The notes under the pieces were generated by a model that ran no database searches, had not been told where the DNA came from, and was given only the letters and a program-made list of their open reading frames with translations. Shown piece by piece: positions 7,785-17,120 of a DNA stretch of 64,000 nt (the first letter of the stretch is position 1; the number at the start of each line of letters is the position of its first letter). The position numbers and the translations under genes are program-made. This DNA is from Ilumatobacteraceae bacterium (GTDB lineage: Bacteria; Actinomycetota; Acidimicrobiia; Acidimicrobiales; Ilumatobacteraceae), in NCBI GenBank assembly GCA_033344875.1, contig JAWPMO010000001.1:2133595-2197594 (forward strand). The letters are read 5' to 3'.

Positions 7785-10253
7785 CTAGGCCACGAAGTAA
7801 CCGAGGACGTCCCCGATGACCTGACACTCCGCGATCTCGTTGGCGATCGTGAGCGCGCCGCCGTCGCCGAGACGGCAGATCACCAGGTTGGCGACCGTCT
7901 GCCCCGGAGCCAGGTTCAGGTTGGACGTGCCCGGATTCTCCTCGCCGTAGGGCCAGACCGAGATGAACGACGGGCCCGCGACCTCGGTCGCGGCGACGTT
8001 CATGACGACGGCGGTCGCCGTCGGCGGCACCGCGCCCGAGCCACCGAGCGTGAGTCGAACCGGCTGCCCGGGGCCGACCGGCCCGTCCGCGCCGACGCCG
8101 TAGCGGGTGTCGAGCACGCGACGTGGCGGTGTCGCTCGGAGCTGATCGCCGTTGGAGGTGAAGTAGCCGAACACGTCGGCGAGGACGTGCCGGTTGCCGC
8201 CGGCACCGCTGATCGTGACCTTGCCGCCCTTGCCCAGTTTGCAGATCGCCAGGTTCGGCACGGTGTCGTTGGCGAAGAAGTTGACGTTCGACGTGTCGGG
8301 TGCGGGGCTGCCCGTCGGCGCGACGCTGACGAATCCGGGGGCGTCGGGTTCGGTGACGGTGAGGTTGAGCACCACCGCTGTTGCGCCGGTTCCGGGCACA
8401 CCGGCCTTGCTCGCCACCTGCACGTCCATCGTCTCGAGGTGCCCCAGCTTGCCGCGCCGTGGGCCGACACCGGTGCGGGTGTCGAACAGTCGGGCCGGAT
8501 CGACCGGCTGGAATCTGTCGCCGCCGTCGGCGGCGAAGTAGCCGAACACGTCGACGACGCAGTGGGTGTTGCCGTGCGAGTTGAACACCTCGATGCAGCC
8601 GTCGTCGCCGATTCCCATCACCACGAGGTTCGGCACCGGTCGACCGGGGCCGCCGTTGATGTTCGAGGTCGACGGACGAGCCGTCGCCCCGGGATACACG
8701 GTGAAGAACATCGGCTGTGTCGCTTCGACCGCCGTGACGTTGGCGACGACCGCCGTCGCCTTCGCGTCCACACCGGCGACGCCGCGCACCTTGACCCGCA
8801 CCCGTTCCTCGGAACGCAACCGCCGGCGGAGCACACCGCCAAGACCATCGCGGGTGTCGGCGACTCGCTTCGGGGCCAGCGGCACGAAACTCGACGGCGC
8901 TGTCACCGTCGCAGGCCCGGGTGCGATGCCGCCGCCCGGCAGGATCCCGGGTCCGCGGCGGAACAGGCCGAGGTTCTCGAAGTTACCGCCGAGCACGTCG
9001 CTCGACCCGCCACCGAGCCACCCGTCGATGATCGACGCGTAGTACGAGCGGAAGTCGACGTGGTGCCCCATACGTTCCCACCGGTTGAGGCCTGCCATCT
9101 TCGGCTGCCGGCCGTACATGCCGCCCCGGACGTTCTCACCGAACACCAGGTGGGGGGCGGACGACCCGTGATCGGTACCGGCACCGTCGTTGCTCCACGG
9201 CGTGCGGCCGAACTCGGAGAACGTCATGACCGTGACGCGACTCTTCCAGGCGGGGTCGAGCACTTCGAAGAAGCGTTTGACGGCGGCGTTGAGTTCCCGC
9301 ATCCGGACCGGGTGCTGGTCGGGTTGACCGGCGTGGCTGTCGAAGTCGCCGTAACCGGCGGTCATGACCCGGAAACCCAGGTTCGCGTTGATCAACCGGG
9401 CGGCGACGTCGAGTCGGGCGACGACCGGCGTGTCGGAGAGATTGTCCGACGACGGGATCACCGGCGCCAGCTGTTGAGCGAGATCGAGCTGATCCACCAT
9501 CGCCTCGGAGACCGCACCGAACCAGGGGCCGTTGGCGCCGGACTGCATCGCCCGGATCGCCTGGTAGCCGCGTCGGCTGCGTTCGGAGTTGTCGGCGCCG
9601 AACCCGGGGGTGGACGGCGGCACCACGGTGCCACGGGCGGCTGCTCCGACGAGGTGCAGCGGGACCGAGTAGCCGACCTCGGCGGCCGCGTACAGGTCTT
9701 TGGAGCCATCGAGGTAGCCGTCGAGCCAGCGGCCGAGCCAACCCGACGTCGGAATCGCGTGCGGCCGTCCTGCCATCCAGTACGCCATCGAGTTGAAGTG
9801 GGAGAAGTCGGGGTTCGGGTAGCCGATCCCGTTGACCACGGCGAGCTGTCCGTCGTCCCACATGCTCTTGAGTTCGGTGAGTTCGGGGTTGAGGCCGAGG
9901 CTCTCGGTGAGCGGCAGCGTCTGGCCCTCGGGGATCGCGAGGCTGCCGTGCATGTCGTAGTAGTTGCCGTCGTTGAAGGGAACGACCGTGTTCAGACCGT
10001 CGTTCCCGCCGAACATGCCGATCACGACGAGGATGCCGTCGGTCGGGCCGACCGGTCCCGCCGCCCAGGCAGGGGTGCCGAGTCCGTCGAGGAGGTCGGC
10101 GACGAGCGGCGACACACCGCCGGCCGCCACACCGGCGCCGGCGCCCATGCCGACGAGTTGCAGGAACGACCGACGATCGAGGGCGTGCGGGTCGGTCTCG
10201 GCGTGGGAGAGATGGGCGAGCGCATCGCGGCTGGTGATGTCGGGATCGAACAC
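7785..10253 (-). CDS. Tat-exported DUF1501 protein with three C-terminal beta-rich modules
   Basis: 822 residues. The N-terminus has a twin-arginine signal (DRRSF at 26-30, followed by LQLVGMGAGAGVAAGG). Residues about 60-430 form a DUF1501 domain, a family related to the alkaline phosphatase/sulfatase fold and usually encoded beside DUF1800. Residues about 447-822 hold three copies of a roughly 120-residue module that begins with a DTR motif and ends with GYF (DNA about 8525-8895, 8160-8515, 7788-8140). The same module occurs in the proteins at 22919 and 59078. GTG start at 10253 with a GAGGAGG site overlapping the stop of the DUF1800 gene, so translation is coupled. Unlike the other carriers, these modules lack the YPC cysteine. 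Enzymatic role unknown. Confidence 0.85.
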   Translation of the reverse strand: MFDPDITSRDALAHLSHAETDPHALDRRSFLQLVGMGAGAGVAAGGVSPLVADLLDGLGTPAWAAGPVGPTDGILVVIGMFGGNDGLNTVVPFNDGNYYDMHGSLAIPEGQTLPLTESLGLNPELTELKSMWDDGQLAVVNGIGYPNPDFSHFNSMAYWMAGRPHAIPTSGWLGRWLDGYLDGSKDLYAAAEVGYSVPLHLVGAAARGTVVPPSTPGFGADNSERSRRGYQAIRAMQSGANGPWFGAVSEAMVDQLDLAQQLAPVIPSSDNLSDTPVVARLDVAARLINANLGFRVMTAGYGDFDSHAGQPDQHPVRMRELNAAVKRFFEVLDPAWKSRVTVMTFSEFGRTPWSNDGAGTDHGSSAPHLVFGENVRGGMYGRQPKMAGLNRWERMGHHVDFRSYYASIIDGWLGGGSSDVLGGNFENLGLFRRGPGILPGGGIAPGPATVTAPSSFVPLAPKRVADTRDGLGGVLRRRLRSEERVRVKVRGVAGVDAKATAVVANVTAVEATQPMFFTVYPGATARPSTSNINGGPGRPVPNLVVMGIGDDGCIEVFNSHGNTHCVVDVFGYFAADGGDRFQPVDPARLFDTRTGVGPRRGKLGHLETMDVQVASKAGVPGTGATAVVLNLTVTEPDAPGFVSVAPTGSPAPDTSNVNFFANDTVPNLAICKLGKGGKVTISGAGGNRHVLADVFGYFTSNGDQLRATPPRRVLDTRYGVGADGPVGPGQPVRLTLGGSGAVPPTATAVVMNVAATEVAGPSFISVWPYGEENPGTSNLNLAPGQTVANLVICRLGDGGALTIANEIAECQVIGDVLGYFVA

Positions 10254-10263
10254 GATGGCCTCC

Positions 10264-11628
10264 TCAGGCGACCTGGAGATCGGGGGCGAGCATCACGAGA
10301 TGGAACAGGTCGCTGCGTTCCCAACGGGCGGAGTTGCGGGCGAACTCCGCGAGGGCGTCGTACGACCCGGCGGACAGCGAGAGGTCGGCGAGCCGCAGCA
10401 TCTCGTCGATCACCTTCAGCGGCTGGTCGTCCCATGCATCCACATCCGCCCGGGAGATCGTCCCGTTCCGGAGGTGGAGTGCACCGCCGCTCCAGTAGTC
10501 CTGCATCGAGCGCCAGATGATCTGACGGACCGTCTCGGTGCGCTTCGCCATCGCGCTCGCGTTCACCCAGTAGCTGTTGTGCTTCCAACCGCTGACGTTC
10601 GGTGGGAAGAGTGGCCGCTGGCCCATGCCCTGCATCAACCACAGCGGCGTCGCCTCGGCCGAGCGTCGCCCGGTCGCGTACAGCAGCGCGACGGTGAATT
10701 CGACCGGGGAACGCACGAGGCCCTGCTTCACCGAGGTCGAGTAGAACTCGTCTCGCATCAGGAGCGTCCTGAGCCACGGTCGGATGTCGAAGTCGTGAGC
10801 GAGCGCGGCGTCGCGGAGCGCGGTCAGCACCGCGCCCGGCGGCTCGGTGCCCGCGAACTCGATCCAGAGCTTCTTCGACAGGAACTCCGCGGCGACCTCC
10901 TTCGAGGGGCGCCCGCCGTTGTTCGGTGCGGCGCCGGGGATCGTGCCGTTGCCGAGCATGACCTCGATCGTCTCGCGGCCGTGCCGGGTCGCATCGGTGC
11001 CCTGATTGATGTTGCGGCCCAGGAAGCTCTTGGTCGAAGCGTCGTGCCAGTCGGCGCGCCAGACGTACTCACCGTTCTGCCAGTTGTCCGTGTGGCCGGT
11101 CCATGCCGCCGTGGCGGCCTCGACGTCGGCTTCGGTGTAGTTGCCGACGCCGAGCAGGAACAGCTCCATCAGCTCGCGTGCGAAGTTCTGGTTGGGCGAC
11201 GTGTTCCGGTTCTGGTTGTTGTCGAGATAGCGCAGCATCGCCACCTGCGTCGACATCTCGATCGCCAGGGCGCGCACATTCGTGAGCGATCCGCGCCGGA
11301 ACGTGTCGATCTGCTCCTGCATCAGGTCGGCCGAGCCGACCTTCGTCAGCTCGGAGCAGAAGTGGCCGTGCCAGAAGAAGCCCATCTTCTCCTGGATCGG
11401 CTTGGGCGAATCGTGCGCCATCCGGTCGAGCCAGTGGTGCGTGAGCTGCTCGCCACGACGCCAGTTCTCGCTGTGGGTCAGGTTGGCCGACCCGGGGTTC
11501 GCCGGCACGTCGAGAATGTCATCGACCGCGTCGCCGCGCGACTGGTCCTTCAACGCGTCGATACGAGATGGCCGCGCGACGAATTCGGTGCGGCGCAGCA
11601 GGTGTTCGAGATCTGCGATGGCTGGCAT
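10264..11628 (-). CDS. DUF1800 family protein
   Basis: 454-residue DUF1800 protein, a helical family of unknown biochemical function almost always paired with DUF1501. Recognisable segments include the RRTEFV start, GFFWHGHF, a long NFARELMELFLLG stretch, and FLSKKLW later. No signal peptide is visible, although the DUF1501 partner carries a Tat signal. The stop lies 10 bases before the partner start. Transcription probably begins in the 187-base gap downstream of rpmE. Confidence 0.85.
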   Translation of the reverse strand: MPAIADLEHLLRRTEFVARPSRIDALKDQSRGDAVDDILDVPANPGSANLTHSENWRRGEQLTHHWLDRMAHDSPKPIQEKMGFFWHGHFCSELTKVGSADLMQEQIDTFRRGSLTNVRALAIEMSTQVAMLRYLDNNQNRNTSPNQNFARELMELFLLGVGNYTEADVEAATAAWTGHTDNWQNGEYVWRADWHDASTKSFLGRNINQGTDATRHGRETIEVMLGNGTIPGAAPNNGGRPSKEVAAEFLSKKLWIEFAGTEPPGAVLTALRDAALAHDFDIRPWLRTLLMRDEFYSTSVKQGLVRSPVEFTVALLYATGRRSAEATPLWLMQGMGQRPLFPPNVSGWKHNSYWVNASAMAKRTETVRQIIWRSMQDYWSGGALHLRNGTISRADVDAWDDQPLKVIDEMLRLADLSLSAGSYDALAEFARNSARWERSDLFHLVMLAPDLQVA

Positions 11629-11751
11629 GAGACTCCCGGGGTGTGCTTCTTGGGGTCATCGTCGGCCGCCCCGCCGAACTTGATGTCGATCGCACAGTTT
11701 GACCGAAACCTGAGCTGATCATGTGTCGCGCCGCACACGCTGCCGAAAACG

Positions 11752-11784
11752 ACGACACCGCCCCGACGAGCGGGGCGGTGTCGT
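11752..11784 (-). terminator. Intrinsic terminator after rpmE
   Basis: Perfect 14-base stem (11752-11765 with 11771-11784) around a 5-base loop. Read on the minus strand the stem is followed by CGTTTTCGG, a short T tract. It lies 31 bases past the rpmE stop and separates rpmE from the DUF1800/DUF1501 operon. Confidence 0.85.
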
Positions 11785-11815
11785 TTTGGTCGTTCAGCGG
11801 CTGACGCCGCGGACG

Positions 11816-12031
11816 TCACTTCTTCTTGCTGCGGTCGCCGTAGCGCTTGTTGAAGCGCTCGACACGGCCACCGGAGTCGACCAGCTTCTGCTTACCGGTG
11901 AAGAACGGATGGCACTCGTTGCACAGCTCGAGGAGCTGCTCGCCGGGCTTCGTCGACTTCGTCGTGAACGTGTTGCCGCACGAGCACTTGACCGTGACGT
12001 CTTCGTACGTGGGGTGGATTTCGGTTTGCAT
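11816..12031 (-). CDS. rpmE: 50S ribosomal protein L31
   Basis: 71-residue large-subunit protein L31 of the zinc-binding (C+) type: C16, C18, C37 and C40 form the CxC...CxxC zinc knuckle. The tail is Lys/Arg-rich. ATG at 12031 with an AGGGAG ribosome site. It follows rho, as in other actinobacteria, and ends at a strong terminator. Confidence 0.96.
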   Translation of the reverse strand: MQTEIHPTYEDVTVKCSCGNTFTTKSTKPGEQLLELCNECHPFFTGKQKLVDSGGRVERFNKRYGDRSKKK

Positions 12032-12119
12032 GACTGTGCTCCCTGAGGAATTCGGACTGTGGAAGGATAACCCCGGCCCGACGGAATTTTGTTCCCGCGG
12101 GCCGCACGGCGGTGGTCAC

Positions 12120-12140
12120 GGAGGGGGTCTGACCCCCTCC
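12120..12140. terminator. Hairpin between rho and rpmE
   Basis: Nine-base perfect stem GGAGGGGGT / ACCCCCTCC with a CTG loop directly behind the rho stop codon. There is no T run, so it is a weak candidate for intrinsic termination; it may instead stabilise the rho 3' end. Confidence 0.45.
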
Positions 12141-12142
12141 GA

Positions 12143-14062
12143 TCACATGCCGGGTTGTTTGGCGATCTCGGTGAGGAACTCCTCGTTGGTCCGGAACGTC
12201 TTGAGACGGTCGACCAGGAGTTCGAGGCCCGGCGCCGCATTGCCGTCGGCGGCGAGACCGCTGAGCACACGGCGAAGCTTCCACACCATCTGGAGCTGCT
12301 TGCGATCGAACAGCAACTCCTCGTGCCGGGTGCTGGACGCATCGACGTCGATCGCCGGGTAGATGCGTCGCTCGGCGAGCTTGCGATCGAGACGGAGCTC
12401 CATGTTGCCGGTGCCCTTGAACTCCTCGAACACCGCCTCGTCCATGCGGCTGTTCGTCTCGACGAGTGCCGTGGCGAGGATCGTGAGCGAGCCCCCCTCC
12501 TCGACGTTGCGGGCGGCACCGAAGAAGCGCTTCGGCGGGTACAGCGCCCCGGCGTCGATACCGCCGGAGAGGATGCGCCCGCTGGCAGGGGCGGCGAGGT
12601 TGTAGGCACGGGCCAGTCGGGTGATGCCATCGAGCACGACGAGTACGTCGTCGCCGTACTCGACCATCCGCTTGGCCTTCTCGATCGTCATCTCGGCGAT
12701 CTGCGTGTGCTGATCGCTCGGTTTGTCGAACGTGGACGCGATCACCTCGCCCTTGGCCATCCGCTTCATGTCGGTGACCTCTTCTGGCCGCTCGTCGATC
12801 AGCAGGACGATGACCTTGACCTCGGGGTTGTTCTTCTCGACCGATGCCACGACGGTCTTCATGACCGACGTCTTGCCGGCCTTTGGCGGCGAGACGATGA
12901 TGCCGCGCTGCCCCTTGCCGATCGGGCTGACGAGGTCGATGATGCGGGCCGTCATGTTGGTCGGGTCCGACGGGTCCTCGAGTCGGAGCTGCGAATCGGG
13001 GAAGAGTGCCGTCAGATCCTCGAAGCGGGGGCGCTTCTTGGCCTCTTCGGGCGGGCGGCCGTTGACCGAGTGGATCTCGAGCATGGCCGGGTTCTTCTCG
13101 TTGCGGCCGGCCGGACGCGACATGCCGACGACGTGGTCGCCCTTGCGGAGGCCGTACTGGCGGCTCAGCTTGACCGGGATGTACGAGTCGCTCTTGCTCG
13201 CCAGGTAGTTGTTGACCCGGACGAAGCCGTACCCCTCGTCACGCAGGTCGAGGTAGCCGTCGACCTTGACGGGTTCGTTGCTCTGCGGCTCGTTGGTGTC
13301 GTCGTCGGACTCGAGCAGTTCGCGGTCTTCGCCCTGTGGTCCGTCCTGGCCGCCACGGCCCTTGCGGCGCCGGCGGCGGCGCTTGTTGCGCGACTCGCCG
13401 TCGCCGTCGTTCCCGCCCTGGTTGTTGCGATTGTTGTTGCGGTTCTGGTTGCGACCGCCCTGATCACGCTGTTGGCGATTGCCCTGGTCCTGCTTGCCGT
13501 CGCCCGACTGCTGGCCGCCGGACCGGTCGTCCTGTTTCGCGTCGGACGAGTCGGAGCCGGACTTCGACTCGTCGCGCTGCTCGTCGCGCTTGGTGTCGTC
13601 GCGCTTGGTGTCGTCGCGCCGGCCGCCGGACTGGTCGGCGGACTTCGACCCGTCGCGCCGGTCGCTCTGCTGTGCGCCGTCCTGCTGTGCGCTGTCCTGC
13701 TCGGTCTCGCGCTGCTTGGTGTCGCGCTGCTTGGTGTCGCGCTGCTCGGTGTGGCCGGCGTCGGCATCACCGCCGTCCTGTTCGGCCTGCAACTCCCACT
13801 CGGCCTTCGGCTCGTCGGCCGGGTCGGGCGGCGGAGGCGGCGTCGCTGCGGCCTTGGCCGGAGCACTCGACGCGGCGGAAGCCGTGGCCGGCGCGGCGTC
13901 GGAGCCACCGGACGAACCGCCGGTCTTCGACAGGATCTGGCCGATGATGTCGGCCTTCTTGTTGCGAGCGCTGGCCTTGACGCCGAGCGCCTCGGCGATG
14001 GCAATCAGCTGCGTCTTGTCCTTCGATTCGAGGACGGATTGTTCGAGCGCCTGTGCGGTCAC
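12143..14062 (-). CDS. rho: Transcription termination factor Rho, with long disordered insertion
   Basis: ATP-dependent RNA helicase terminating transcription. 639 residues, much longer than the ~420 of E. coli Rho. Residues 1-46 form the N-terminal helical bundle. Residues about 47-265 are a low-complexity insertion rich in Gln, Asp, Asn, Gly and Arg with short internal repeats (RDTKQ, DDTKR) and a basic block [12 protein letters not shown] at 227-238. The cold-shock RNA-binding domain is about 275-340, the Walker A motif PPKAGKTS is 392-399, and [14 protein letters not shown] marks the hexamer region. Insertions of this type are known in actinobacterial Rho and raise RNA affinity. GTG start at 14062. 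Confidence 0.96.
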   Translation of the reverse strand: MTAQALEQSVLESKDKTQLIAIAEALGVKASARNKKADIIGQILSKTGGSSGGSDAAPATASAASSAPAKAAATPPPPPDPADEPKAEWELQAEQDGGDADAGHTEQRDTKQRDTKQRETEQDSAQQDGAQQSDRRDGSKSADQSGGRRDDTKRDDTKRDEQRDESKSGSDSSDAKQDDRSGGQQSGDGKQDQGNRQQRDQGGRNQNRNNNRNNQGGNDGDGESRNKRRRRRRKGRGGQDGPQGEDRELLESDDDTNEPQSNEPVKVDGYLDLRDEGYGFVRVNNYLASKSDSYIPVKLSRQYGLRKGDHVVGMSRPAGRNEKNPAMLEIHSVNGRPPEEAKKRPRFEDLTALFPDSQLRLEDPSDPTNMTARIIDLVSPIGKGQRGIIVSPPKAGKTSVMKTVVASVEKNNPEVKVIVLLIDERPEEVTDMKRMAKGEVIASTFDKPSDQHTQIAEMTIEKAKRMVEYGDDVLVVLDGITRLARAYNLAAPASGRILSGGIDAGALYPPKRFFGAARNVEEGGSLTILATALVETNSRMDEAVFEEFKGTGNMELRLDRKLAERRIYPAIDVDASSTRHEELLFDRKQLQMVWKLRRVLSGLAADGNAAPGLELLVDRLKTFRTNEEFLTEIAKQPGM

Positions 14063-14374
14063 GATGACCTACTTCCCTTGATGTCGGGGGGATGGGGGCG
14101 AGGCAGGATTCACCACGAACGATTCGCCGTGAACGCCACGCTTCCGGAGTGGAAACACACATGTTCGATCGGCCGACGGCGGATCGATGGACCCCTTCGG
14201 ACCGCTGTCGACTCACGAGTCGGGCAAACCGTACGAAGTGGTGTCGGGTCGAACACGTGCGACCCGGGATACCCCAGGTGAACCCACTGTAGCCCGGTCC
14301 ACTCCCCCAGCACAACGCACGCCCGAACACGTGTGCGAGCGGGCGGCACGAGCCGGTCGGCGCCGGCCGTCCGA
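14063..14374. other. Intergenic region / rho leader, no gene seen
   Basis: 312 bases between the rho start and the thrC stop (both minus strand). No coding frame with family resemblance is seen; thrB, which stands here in mycobacteria, is absent. Next to the thrC stop, GCCGG-TCGGCG-CCGGC (14352-14367) is a short GC hairpin. The remainder presumably holds the rho promoter and leader, where Rho autoregulation often acts. Confidence 0.6.
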
Positions 14375-15751
14375 TCAGGCCACGACGCGGGCGACGGAGC
14401 GCACGAACGCCTGGACCGTTGCGAGGTCGTTCGGCAGCGTGCGGGTCCGCTCCGGCCGCGCGAACAAGTCGGCCAGGTGCTCCGGGAGCGCCGGCCGCAC
14501 GCCGGTGGCCCGCTCGACGGCGTCGGGGAACTTCGCCGGGTGTGCGGTCGACAGGGTGACGATCGGACGCTCGCCGCCGAAACGTCGGGCGGCGGCGGTG
14601 GCCGTCGCCGTGTGCGGGTCGATCAACAGACCGGTTTCGCCGTGGATGCGCGAGATCTCCTCGATGGTCTCGTCGTCGTCGAAGCGAGCCGCTCGGAACG
14701 AACCGTCGACGAACTGCTGCTGCTGGTCGGGCTCGATGCCGAGCCGGCCGGACGAGCGGAACAAGCGCAACTGCTCGGCGGTGATGCCGCCGTCACGACC
14801 GTTCATCTCGAACAGGAGACGCTCGAAGTTCGACGACACCTGGATGTCCATGCTCGGGCTGAGCGTCGGCACGACCTCACGGGCCGACATGTCGCCGTCG
14901 TTGATGAAGCGGGTGAGGATGTCGTTCGAGTTCGATGCGACGATGAAGTCGTTGACGGGTGCGCCCATCTCGCGGGCGATCCACCCGGCCAACACGTTGC
15001 CGAAGTTGCCGGTCGGCACGCAGAACGTCGGCTCGCCGGCCAGCGCGGTCGACGCCGTGACGTAGTAGACGATCTGCGCCATCACCCGGGCCCAGTTGAT
15101 CGAGTTGACCGCTGACAGCTGCAACTCGTCACGGAACGCCGCGTCGCCGAACATCGCCTTCACGAGGTCCTGGCAGTCGTCGAAGTTGCCGTCGATCGCG
15201 ATCGCGTGCACGTTCGGACTGTCGACGGTGGTCATCTGGCGGCGCTGCACGTCGCTCGTGCGGCCGGCCGGGTAGAGGATCACGATGTCGACGTGGTCAC
15301 AGCCCTTGACGCCGTCGATCGCCGCCGACCCGGTGTCGCCGCTGGTGGCACCGACGATGGTGATCCGTCGGCCGCGCTGGTCGAGCACGTGGTCGAACAT
15401 GCGACCGACCAACTGGAGGGCGACGTCCTTGAACGCGAGCGTCGGCCCGTGGAACAGCTCGAGGAGCCAGTGATGATCGTCGATCTGCACGAGCGGCACG
15501 ACCGCCGGATGCCGGAACGTCCCGTAGGCGTCACGGCAGAGGTCGGAGAGGACGCCGGCGCCGAGGTCGTCGCCGACGAACGGCTGCATGACGGCTGCCG
15601 CCGTGTCGGCATAGGTCGTGGCACCGGCGAGGTCGGGCAACGTCGGCCACTCGCTCGGAACGTAGAGGCCGCCGTCGTTCGCCAGGCCCGCGAGGAGGAC
15701 GTCGGCGAACCCGAGTTCGGGCGCGTCGCCGCGGGTGGAGACGTACCTCAC
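14375..15751 (-). CDS. thrC: Threonine synthase
   Basis: PLP enzyme converting O-phosphohomoserine to threonine. 458 residues, the longer threonine synthase class. The PLP lysine is K108 in GPTLAFKDVALQ; the phosphate-binding glycine loop appears as ATSGDTGSAA, and SVNSINWARV and PTGNFGN are characteristic. ATG at 15751, one base after the hom stop, so hom and thrC are one transcription unit. The enzyme that supplies its substrate (homoserine kinase) is not adjacent. Confidence 0.95.
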   Translation of the reverse strand: MRYVSTRGDAPELGFADVLLAGLANDGGLYVPSEWPTLPDLAGATTYADTAAAVMQPFVGDDLGAGVLSDLCRDAYGTFRHPAVVPLVQIDDHHWLLELFHGPTLAFKDVALQLVGRMFDHVLDQRGRRITIVGATSGDTGSAAIDGVKGCDHVDIVILYPAGRTSDVQRRQMTTVDSPNVHAIAIDGNFDDCQDLVKAMFGDAAFRDELQLSAVNSINWARVMAQIVYYVTASTALAGEPTFCVPTGNFGNVLAGWIAREMGAPVNDFIVASNSNDILTRFINDGDMSAREVVPTLSPSMDIQVSSNFERLLFEMNGRDGGITAEQLRLFRSSGRLGIEPDQQQQFVDGSFRAARFDDDETIEEISRIHGETGLLIDPHTATATAAARRFGGERPIVTLSTAHPAKFPDAVERATGVRPALPEHLADLFARPERTRTLPNDLATVQAFVRSVARVVA

Positions 15752-15752
15752 C

Positions 15753-17063
15753 TCACGAACCGATCACCCGGATGAAACCACCGATGCGGCGCACCACGTC
15801 GAGATCCCGCAGGTGGCGCACGGTTGCCTGCACATCGGCCTCGCGGGCCGAGTGCGTGATGAACACGAGCCGCGCTTCCGGCCCGATGCCCTCCTGCTCG
15901 GCGGCACGGATGCTGACGTCGTGTTCGGCGAACGCGCCGGTGACGGCGTGGAGCACGCCGGGTTCGTCGACCACGTCGAGGCTGAGGAGGTACTCGGCGC
16001 TCGTCTCGTCGATCGCACGGATCTTCGCCTTGGCGAACGAGCCGAGACTGCCGTAGGTGCCCTTGTCGAGGTTGACGGCGGCGTCGATCACGTCGCCGAG
16101 CACCGCGCTCGCCGTCGGTGAACCGCCGGCGCCGCGGCCGTAGAACATGAGCTGGCCGACGGCATCGCCCTCGACGAACACCGCGTTGAAGCTCTCACGG
16201 ACGCTCGCCAGCGGGTGGTGCTTCGGCACCATCGCCGGATGCACCCGGACGGCGATCTCGCCGGTCGCGACGTCGCGTTCGGCGATACCGAGCAGCTTGA
16301 CGACGTAGCCGAGGCGCTGGGCGACGGCGATGTCCGCGGCGGTCACGCCGCTGATGCCCTCGTGGTAGACGTCGCCGGCGACGACTTTGGCGCCGAAGGC
16401 GATCGTGGCGATGATCGCCGCCTTGGCGCCGGCGTCGTAGCCCTCGACGTCGGCGGTCGGGTCGCGCTCGGCGAAGCCGAGCTCCTGCGCCTCGGCCAGG
16501 GCCTCGCCGTACTCGGCGCCCTCCTCGCTCATCTTGGTGAGGATGAAGTTGGTGGTGCCGTTGAGGATGCCCATCACGCGCGTGACCGGCTCGCCCCGCA
16601 GGCTCTCGCGCAGCGGGCGGACGAGGGGAATGCCGCCGGCGACCGCGGCCTCGAACAGCAGGTCGACGCCGTGTTCGTCGGCGATCGCGTACAGCTCGGG
16701 GCCGACGTTGGCGAGCAGTTCCTTGTTGCCGGTGACGACCGGCTTGCCGTTGCGCAACGCCGTGGCGATCAGTTCGCGGGCCGGTTCGATGCCGCCGATC
16801 ACCTCGACGACGAGGTCGATGTCGGGGTCAGCGACGACCTCGTGGGCGTCGCGGGTGAGCACGCCGTCGGCAATGGTCGTGCCCCGGTCCTTCGACATGT
16901 TGCGGACCGCGACGCGGGTGATCTCGAGCCGGATGCCCGTGCGGGCGGCGATCATGTCGGACTGCTGCTCGATCAGCGGGACGAGGGCCCCGCCCACGTT
17001 GCCACAGCCGAGCAGGCCGATCCGGATGGTGCGGGGGGTCACGTCACTGGAGTCGTTGGCCAC
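15753..17063 (-). CDS. hom: Homoserine dehydrogenase with C-terminal ACT domain
   Basis: Reduces aspartate semialdehyde to homoserine. 436 residues. The NAD(P) loop GLLGCGNVGG is at 16-25; the dimerisation/catalytic domain includes GILNGTTNFILTKM and the conserved E-G-Y-D-A-G-A-K-A segment. An ACT domain at about 355-436 (LLSLDVVDEPGVLHAVTGAF) implies allosteric feedback, normally by threonine. GTG or ATG near 17063; the annotated start gives the usual short N-terminal extension. Together with thrC it forms the threonine operon. Confidence 0.95.
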   Translation of the reverse strand: MANDSSDVTPRTIRIGLLGCGNVGGALVPLIEQQSDMIAARTGIRLEITRVAVRNMSKDRGTTIADGVLTRDAHEVVADPDIDLVVEVIGGIEPARELIATALRNGKPVVTGNKELLANVGPELYAIADEHGVDLLFEAAVAGGIPLVRPLRESLRGEPVTRVMGILNGTTNFILTKMSEEGAEYGEALAEAQELGFAERDPTADVEGYDAGAKAAIIATIAFGAKVVAGDVYHEGISGVTAADIAVAQRLGYVVKLLGIAERDVATGEIAVRVHPAMVPKHHPLASVRESFNAVFVEGDAVGQLMFYGRGAGGSPTASAVLGDVIDAAVNLDKGTYGSLGSFAKAKIRAIDETSAEYLLSLDVVDEPGVLHAVTGAFAEHDVSIRAAEQEGIGPEARLVFITHSAREADVQATVRHLRDLDVVRRIGGFIRVIGS

Positions 17064-17120
17064 GCAGGCAGGCTAGTGGGCGAGGCGCCGCAGGGCCCCG
17101 ACGCGTTCGGCGAAACCCGG

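Noticed and set aside
6966-10520. Plus-strand open frame of 1184 codons
   Set aside because: Antisense to the DUF1501 protein and the 333-residue gene; a typical shadow frame in high-GC DNA with His/Arg/Asp-rich nonsense composition.
12089-14281. Long plus-strand open frame of 730 codons with strongly hydrophobic Leu/Val/Ala stretches
   Set aside because: It is antisense to rho; the hydrophobic run mirrors the Gln/Asp/Arg-rich codons of the Rho insertion on the other strand. No family pattern and no ribosome site.
14352-14367. GC-rich hairpin after thrC as an intrinsic terminator
   Set aside because: The stem has only five pairs and no T run follows, so the evidence is too weak for a terminator call.
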